DNA of 27,034 nucleotides from Marinoscillum sp964351885 (lineage in GTDB: Bacteria; Bacteroidota; Bacteroidia; Cytophagales; Cyclobacteriaceae), in the NCBI GenBank assembly GCA_964351885.1, contig CAYGPP010000040.1, forward strand, positions 1 to 27,034. Reading direction: 5' to 3'. The notes under the pieces were generated by a model. The model was not told where the DNA came from. It saw only the letters and a program-made list of their open reading frames with translations, and did no database searches. Within the stretch, counting starts at the first letter, position 1, and each line of letters opens with the position of its first letter. Positions 23,411 to 27,034 of this stretch are shown one piece after another. The translations under genes and the position numbers were made by a program.

Positions 23411-23677
23411 ATGCCTAATCAGAATCCACGTGAGGAAAACGGTGGTTGTCGGGAGTTCGAAAAGTGTCTGGAAATCCTTAACCTAATGCTCGACAATGAG
23501 GCCGAGGAATCCGATGAAAAATATCTGATGGATCATATTGAGCAGTGTATAGTTTGCTTTGAGCAATATGAAGTTGAGAAACAATTGAGACTTTTGCTCA
23601 AAACTAAGCTGTCAAATAAGGCTGTTCCAGTAGATTTGGCTTCTGAAATTAAAAGGAAAGTTTTTCAATCAACCTAA
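23411..23677 (+). CDS. Zinc-finger anti-sigma factor (ZAS-like)
   Basis: An 88-residue small soluble protein. The ATG at 23411 is chosen because an upstream start at 23354 would overlap the sigma gene. It has the H-x3-C-x2-C motif of zinc-binding anti-sigma factors (HIEQCIVC, near residues 50-57), preceded by Cys residues in GGCREFEKC near the N-terminus. There is no transmembrane helix, so it is probably a cytoplasmic sensor that holds the ECF factor and releases it upon thiol oxidation or zinc loss (family knowledge; not proven here). It ends three bases before gmk. Confidence 0.8.
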   Translation: MPNQNPREENGGCREFEKCLEILNLMLDNEAEESDEKYLMDHIEQCIVCFEQYEVEKQLRLLLKTKLSNKAVPVDLASEIKRKVFQST

Positions 23678-23680
23678 TCA

Positions 23681-24250
23681 ATGAGCCAAGGTAAAGCGAT
23701 AATATTTTGTGCCCCTTCAGGTGCAGGAAAAACTACTATCGTCAAGCACTTGGTGAAGCAAATCCCAAGTCTTAGGTTTTCTATATCAGCGACCACACGC
23801 CCACCTCGATTGGGCGTAGAAAAGGACTGTAAAGATTATTATTTCTTATCTAAAGAGATGTTCGCTCAAAAGCGGGACAAAAAGGAACTGCTAGAATGGC
23901 AAGAGGTCTATGAGGATATTTTTTACGGAACTTTGAAATCTGAGGTAGATCGAATTTGGAGCGAAGGGAATCATGTAATTTTTGATGTAGATGTTGTAGG
24001 AGGGATAAACCTAAAAAAAGCTTTGGGAGATCGGGCGTTGGCAGTATTCGTAAACGCGGAAAGTATAGACATCCTGCGGAAACGTTTAGAAGCACGCAAT
24101 ACTGAATCTCAAGAAAAAATTGCCATGCGAATGGCAAAGGCCTCAAATGAAATGGGATATGCCCATCAGTTTGATTATGAGCTTATCAATAGGGATTTGG
24201 AAGTTGCTTTTAGTGAAGCTGAAAGTTTAGTAAAAGACTTTATAGGATGA
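23681..24250 (+). CDS. gmk: Guanylate kinase
   Basis: A 189-residue enzyme converting GMP plus ATP to GDP in the cytosol. The P-loop APSGAGKTT is near 11-19. The GMP-binding region has RFSISATTRPPRLGVEKDCKDYYF in outline (about 31-55), followed by VIFDVDVVGGINLKK near 97-111 and the lid RLEARNTESQEKIAMRM. Length is typical. It starts three bases after the anti-sigma gene and overlaps nadD by four bases (ATGA). In many Bacteroidota a YicC-type gene precedes gmk; here its place is taken by the sigma/anti-sigma pair. Confidence 0.96.
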   Translation: MSQGKAIIFCAPSGAGKTTIVKHLVKQIPSLRFSISATTRPPRLGVEKDCKDYYFLSKEMFAQKRDKKELLEWQEVYEDIFYGTLKSEVDRIWSEGNHVIFDVDVVGGINLKKALGDRALAVFVNAESIDILRKRLEARNTESQEKIAMRMAKASNEMGYAHQFDYELINRDLEVAFSEAESLVKDFIG

Positions 24251-24819
24251 AAATTGGCTTATTTTTCGGATCATTCAACCCCATTCATATTGGTCACTTG
24301 ATCGTAGCTAATGTGGTTCGTGAGACTACAGATATTGATGAGGTTTGGTTTATTGTATCTCCTCAAAATCCGTTCAAAAAGAATAAAAATTTGCTTCATG
24401 AGTTTGACCGAATTGACCTTGTGAAAGCCGCTATTGAAGATGATTATCACTTTAGGGCGAGTGATATAGAGTTTAATATGCCTCGGCCTAGCTACACAAT
24501 AGATACGTTGACGCTGTTAGCAGAAAAGCATCCTGAACATGAGTTTTCTCTCATCATTGGAGAGGATAATCTCGGGTCTTTCAAAAAGTGGAAGAACCAT
24601 GAATCAATTTTAGACCACTTTCAATTAATTGTCTACCCAAGGCCAAACTCGGAGAAATCCGAATTATTGAATAACAACAGAGTAACTATAGTCGACGCGC
24701 CTAAAATGGAAGTATCTGCGACGTTAATTCGCAAAATGATTAAATCTAATCAATCAATAAAGTATTTGGTACCACCACGTGTGGAAGAGCTGATACGAGG
24801 AAGGGGTCACTTTATTTGA
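24247..24819 (+). CDS. nadD: Nicotinate-nucleotide adenylyltransferase
   Basis: A 190-residue enzyme that adenylates nicotinate mononucleotide to form deamido-NAD in NAD synthesis. The nucleotidyltransferase motif GSFNPIHIGHL (about 9-19), WFIVSPQNPFKK near 34-45, SYTIDTL near 80 and the C-terminal VSATLIRKMI near 157-166 are diagnostic. Translationally coupled to gmk by a four-base overlap. It converges on frr with only four bases between the two stop codons. Confidence 0.95.
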   Translation: MKIGLFFGSFNPIHIGHLIVANVVRETTDIDEVWFIVSPQNPFKKNKNLLHEFDRIDLVKAAIEDDYHFRASDIEFNMPRPSYTIDTLTLLAEKHPEHEFSLIIGEDNLGSFKKWKNHESILDHFQLIVYPRPNSEKSELLNNNRVTIVDAPKMEVSATLIRKMIKSNQSIKYLVPPRVEELIRGRGHFI

Positions 24820-24823
24820 GGAT

Positions 24824-25387
24824 TTAGATAGTCATAATGTCTTTCTCCTTCACCTCAAAAATTTCATCTAGCTTCTTCGTATGTTGATCAGTCACTTTTT
24901 GCACTTCTTCTTCAGCACCTTTAATAGCATCCTCTGGAGCACCATCTTTCAGTAGTTTTTTGAGTGAATCCATCACTTCTTTACGGACATTCCTTAAGCT
25001 TATTTTGCCATTTTCAATTTCGGCTTTTGCTTGTTTCACCAAAGCAACTCGTCTTTCCTCAGTCAAAGGAGGCACATTGATTCGAATGATATCACCGTCA
25101 TTTTGAGGGTTGAAACCGAGATTAGCATTGATGATTGCCTTTTCAATATCTGGAATGGTTTTTTTCTCCCATGGTTTAACAAGTAGTGATCTTGCATCAG
25201 GAGTAGAAACTGAAGCGACTTGATTCAAGGGAGTCATGGTACCATAGTAATCCAATGACACACTATCCAGCATGTTTGGTGTCGCTTTACCCGCTCTTAT
25301 ACTGGTTAGTTCCGCTTGGCAGTGAGTCACTGCTTTCTCCATCATTTCAACCAAATGGTCTAAATAAAAGTCAATCTCTTCCATCAT
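24824..25387 (-). CDS. frr: Ribosome recycling factor
   Basis: A 187-residue factor that, with EF-G, splits the post-termination ribosome. It has the typical family segments: a coiled N-terminal helix (EIDFYLDHLVEMMEKAV), ELTSIRAGKATPNMLDSVSLDYYG near 26-49, LLVKPWEKK near 69-77, INVPPLTEERR near 103-113 and a charged C-terminal helix. Two adjacent ATG codons open the gene (25387 and 25384); either may be used. It follows pyrH after four bases, a conserved pair. Confidence 0.96.
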   Translation of the reverse strand: MMEEIDFYLDHLVEMMEKAVTHCQAELTSIRAGKATPNMLDSVSLDYYGTMTPLNQVASVSTPDARSLLVKPWEKKTIPDIEKAIINANLGFNPQNDGDIIRINVPPLTEERRVALVKQAKAEIENGKISLRNVRKEVMDSLKKLLKDGAPEDAIKGAEEEVQKVTDQHTKKLDEIFEVKEKDIMTI

Positions 25388-25391
25388 TTTA

Positions 25392-26096
25392 TCAATTGAT
25401 TAGGGTTCCTACCTCTTTCCCCTCTACGAGGTTTTTCAGATTCCCCGATTTATTCATATCAAATACTATTATTGGTAATTCATTTTCCATACACAACGTA
25501 AAAGCGGTCATATCCATGATACTCAGTCCTTTTTCATAGGCTTCCTGAAACTTAAGTTCTTTATACTTTGTGGCGGTGGGATCTTTTTCAGGGTCAGCCG
25601 TATACACACCATCCACTCGAGTCCCTTTCAATACAACCTCCGCTTCCACCTCTATTGCTCGCAAGCTTGCCGTTGAGTCAGTGGTGAAATATGGATTTCC
25701 TATTCCGGCACCAAAAATCACAATGCGACCTTTTTCTAGATGCCTAATGGCTCTTCTTCTTATGAAAGGCTCGCAAACCTGCTCCATCCCAAGTCCTGAC
25801 ATTAGACGGGTGTACATGCCATGTTTTTCTAAACTACTCTGCAGAGCCATTGCATTGATTACTGTGGCTAGCATTCCCATATAGTCGCCTTGCACTCTAT
25901 CTATGCCTGATTTTTCCCCGTCAACACCTCGGAAAATATTTCCTCCCCCAATAACAATAGCAAGCTCTAGGCCACTTTCATGTACGCTTTTTATCTCTTT
26001 TGCATACTGCTCTAGTCTATTGGAATCAATACCGTGGTTCTTTTCACCCATCAGGGCTTCACCGCTTAACTTGAGGAGAATTCGTTTGTATTTCAT
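25392..26096 (-). CDS. pyrH: UMP kinase
   Basis: A 234-residue bacterial-type hexameric UMP kinase of the amino-acid-kinase fold, making UDP from UMP in pyrimidine synthesis. Visible motifs are LKLSGEALMG (about 7-16), AIVIGGGNIFRG near 46-57, DYMGMLATVINAMAL near 71-85, GTGNPYFTTD-like GAGIGNPYFTTDSTASLRA near 130-148 and KGTRVDGVYTADPEKDPTA near 156-174. It is the first gene of a pyrH-frr operon led by a perfect TAnnTTTG box at 26130-26137. Confidence 0.97.
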   Translation of the reverse strand: MKYKRILLKLSGEALMGEKNHGIDSNRLEQYAKEIKSVHESGLELAIVIGGGNIFRGVDGEKSGIDRVQGDYMGMLATVINAMALQSSLEKHGMYTRLMSGLGMEQVCEPFIRRRAIRHLEKGRIVIFGAGIGNPYFTTDSTASLRAIEVEAEVVLKGTRVDGVYTADPEKDPTATKYKELKFQEAYEKGLSIMDMTAFTLCMENELPIIVFDMNKSGNLKNLVEGKEVGTLIN

Positions 26097-26129
26097 GCAG
26101 GCTTGAGTTTATGGTGAAAAGAAATCTCA

Positions 26130-26137
26130 CAAAAGTA
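26130..26137 (-). promoter_or_regulatory. Promoter -7 box of pyrH-frr
   Basis: TACTTTTG on the minus strand matches TAnnTTTG exactly, 33 bases before the pyrH ATG. The -33 region is weak. Confidence 0.5.
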
Positions 26138-26168
26138 TAAAGTTTAGTGAACCACACTTCATTACTTC

Positions 26169-26663
26169 TCAAAAAGATATCAGCACTTGATTTTTTTCTA
26201 CATTCTGACCTTTCGTGACATGGACTTTCTTTACCAAGGCTTTTACAGGGCTTTTAATTAGGTTTTCCATTTTCATTGCTTCAAGTACAATAACTCCATC
26301 GCCTTCATTCAAATCATCACCCTCATTAACTTGTATGTCAAGTATTAAGCCTGGCATTGGGGCTACAATCTCATTGACCACCGTCGTAGATGAAACATCC
26401 ATCCCGAGTTTGTCAAGCATTAATGCTATTTCATCCTTGCAAGTGAGGCTTAACTCATGACCGTCTATGTTGATGAGTAGATCATCTTTTTTACTTTCTA
26501 AAATCGTAATTTTGTAAGACTTGAGACCAGACCAACCTATAAATTGAGTATCCGAAAGCTTTTTCAGATCAAAGGCCATCAAAACCCCGTCAATCAACAG
26601 CCCTTTTTCTTCCTCCTTAATGGCAAATGCTTTTTCAGAGTCTATTTGTACTTGTAGTTCCAT
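26169..26663 (-). CDS. Biotin carboxyl carrier protein (biotin/lipoyl domain)
   Basis: A 164-residue carrier with a C-terminal biotinyl domain (about 95-164) holding EAMKMEN, where K131 is the expected biotinylation site, and the PMPGLILDIQVNEGD hairpin opposite it. The N-terminal ~90 residues are beta-rich (SYKITILESKKDDLLINIDG) and resemble the region ahead of the biotin domain in acyl-CoA carboxylase alpha chains. It is probably the carrier of an acyl-CoA (acetyl- or propionyl-CoA) carboxylase. The carboxylase partners are not in this window; it stands alone between pyrH and the tRNA operon. BirA at 18574-19332 is the likely modifying enzyme. Confidence 0.88.
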   Translation of the reverse strand: MELQVQIDSEKAFAIKEEEKGLLIDGVLMAFDLKKLSDTQFIGWSGLKSYKITILESKKDDLLINIDGHELSLTCKDEIALMLDKLGMDVSSTTVVNEIVAPMPGLILDIQVNEGDDLNEGDGVIVLEAMKMENLIKSPVKALVKKVHVTKGQNVEKNQVLISF

Positions 26664-26791
26664 ATCGTCTTAAATATACTTTAAATAGCTAAAGAGAGTC
26701 AATACTTCATCTGTCAATTTGATCTTCCCAACTGTTTTCAAGAGGGTTGATAGATTCGATTGAAATTAGATTTTAGATTTAGTGGTAAAAA

Positions 26792-26822
26792 TTTGATTAA
26801 AATAAAAAAGCGTATAATTTTG
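26792..26822 (+). promoter_or_regulatory. Promoter of the tRNA operon
   Basis: TTTG at 26792-26795 and TAATTTTG at 26815-26822, separated by 19 bases, match the full Bacteroidota promoter consensus (TTTG, N17-23, TAnnTTTG). It is the best promoter in the window, and the predicted start near 26828 leaves a leader of about 55 bases before tRNA-Tyr. Confidence 0.8.
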
Positions 26823-26828
26823 CATTCC

Positions 26829-26851
26829 CTTTTTCGGGAGAACCGAAGGAG
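26829..26851 (+). other. Hairpin at the 5' end of the tRNA operon leader
   Basis: CTTTTTCGG pairs with CCGAAGGAG (nine pairs, two G-T wobbles) around a GAGAA loop. It starts at or within a few bases of the predicted transcription start, so the primary transcript would open with this stem. It is not followed by a U-tract and so is not a terminator. Confidence 0.5.
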
Positions 26852-26883
26852 AGTAGTACTTTGAGTGTTTAAAAAAATCAGTT

Positions 26884-26969
26884 GGGGGGATACCAAAGCG
26901 GCCAACTGGGACGGACTGTAAATCCGTTGACTTATGTCTTCGAAGGTTCGAATCCTTCTCCCCCCACCA
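26884..26969 (+). tRNA. tRNA-Tyr (GTA)
   Basis: An 86-base type II tRNA with encoded CCA. The acceptor stem GGGGGGA pairs with TCCCCCC, discriminator A. The anticodon stem ACGGA/TCCGT surrounds the loop CTGTAAA with anticodon GTA at 26918-26920. A variable arm follows, and the T arm is GAAGG-TTCGAAT-CCTTC. Long variable arm plus GTA anticodon identify tRNA-Tyr. Confidence 0.97.
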
Positions 26970-26981
26970 TTTGAATTATAA

Positions 26982-27034
26982 GCGGGTGTAGCTCAGTTGG
27001 TAGAGCGACAGCCTTCCAAGCTGTAGGTCGCCGG
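26982..27034 (+). tRNA. tRNA-Gly (TCC), cut by the window end
   Basis: The 5' part of a tRNA 12 bases after tRNA-Tyr. It has acceptor strand GCGGGTG, D stem GCTC/GAGC, and anticodon stem ACAGC/GCTGT around CTTCCAA with anticodon TCC (27015-27017). The T arm and 3' acceptor strand lie outside the window. In Bacteroidota this tRNA pair commonly precedes tuf and the secE-nusG-ribosomal protein operon, which may follow here (inference). Confidence 0.95.

Noticed and set aside
1..27034. Mobile elements, CRISPR arrays, phage or toxin-antitoxin genes
   Set aside because: No transposase, integrase, direct-repeat array, phage structural gene or paired small toxin/antitoxin genes could be recognised.

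Overview
The window looks like a chromosomal segment of a Bacteroidota bacterium, probably a marine Cytophagales-type organism (inference). The evidence is the presence of several promoters matching the Bacteroidota -7 consensus TAnnTTTG, the near absence of Shine-Dalgarno sequences, moderate-to-low GC, and family-typical gene orders such as rsfS-ftsH, frr-pyrH, gmk-nadD and tRNA-Tyr/tRNA-Gly. It is almost fully coding. No phage, insertion sequence, CRISPR array or rRNA was seen.

Region 1 (2-10968, minus strand) is the accessory part. It starts with a TetR-type regulator whose own start overlaps a perfect palindrome. Downstream, tightly overlapped, are a fused ABC exporter, a HlyD-type adaptor and a TolC-type outer-membrane factor, which together would form a type-I-like tripartite exporter. 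The exporter's nucleotide-binding domain keeps Walker A but has altered Walker B, Q-loop, signature and H-loop residues. After a 135-base gap with a sigma-54-like element comes an NtrB/NtrC-type two-component pair. It is followed by a GT1/GT28-like glycosyltransferase and a protein with aminoglycoside-phosphotransferase-like kinase motifs.

Region 2 (10969-14379, plus strand) encodes a second tripartite-type export set: a MacA-like adaptor, a MacB/LolD-like ATPase with intact motifs, and a TolC. It has no permease gene. A sigma-54-like element precedes the adaptor, so the nearby NtrC-type regulator may control it (inference).

Region 3 (14374-20704) is mostly housekeeping: a secreted propeller-like protein, a UDP-diacylglucosamine pyrophosphohydrolase (lpxH), ftsH, rsfS, birA and ahcY.

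Region 4 (20759-27034) has two convergent glycosyltransferases (GT4 and a WaaE-like GT2), an ECF sigma/zinc-finger anti-sigma pair running into gmk and nadD, then frr and pyrH, an orphan biotin carrier protein (a possible BirA substrate), and the start of a tRNA-Tyr/tRNA-Gly operon cut by the window edge.

Two architectural habits recur. Three convergent gene pairs meet or overlap at their stop codons, with no room for a terminator. Two genes (lpxH and the GT4 gene) have an ATG directly after the U-tract of a strong intrinsic terminator. Domain calls are by motif reading only, without database searches.
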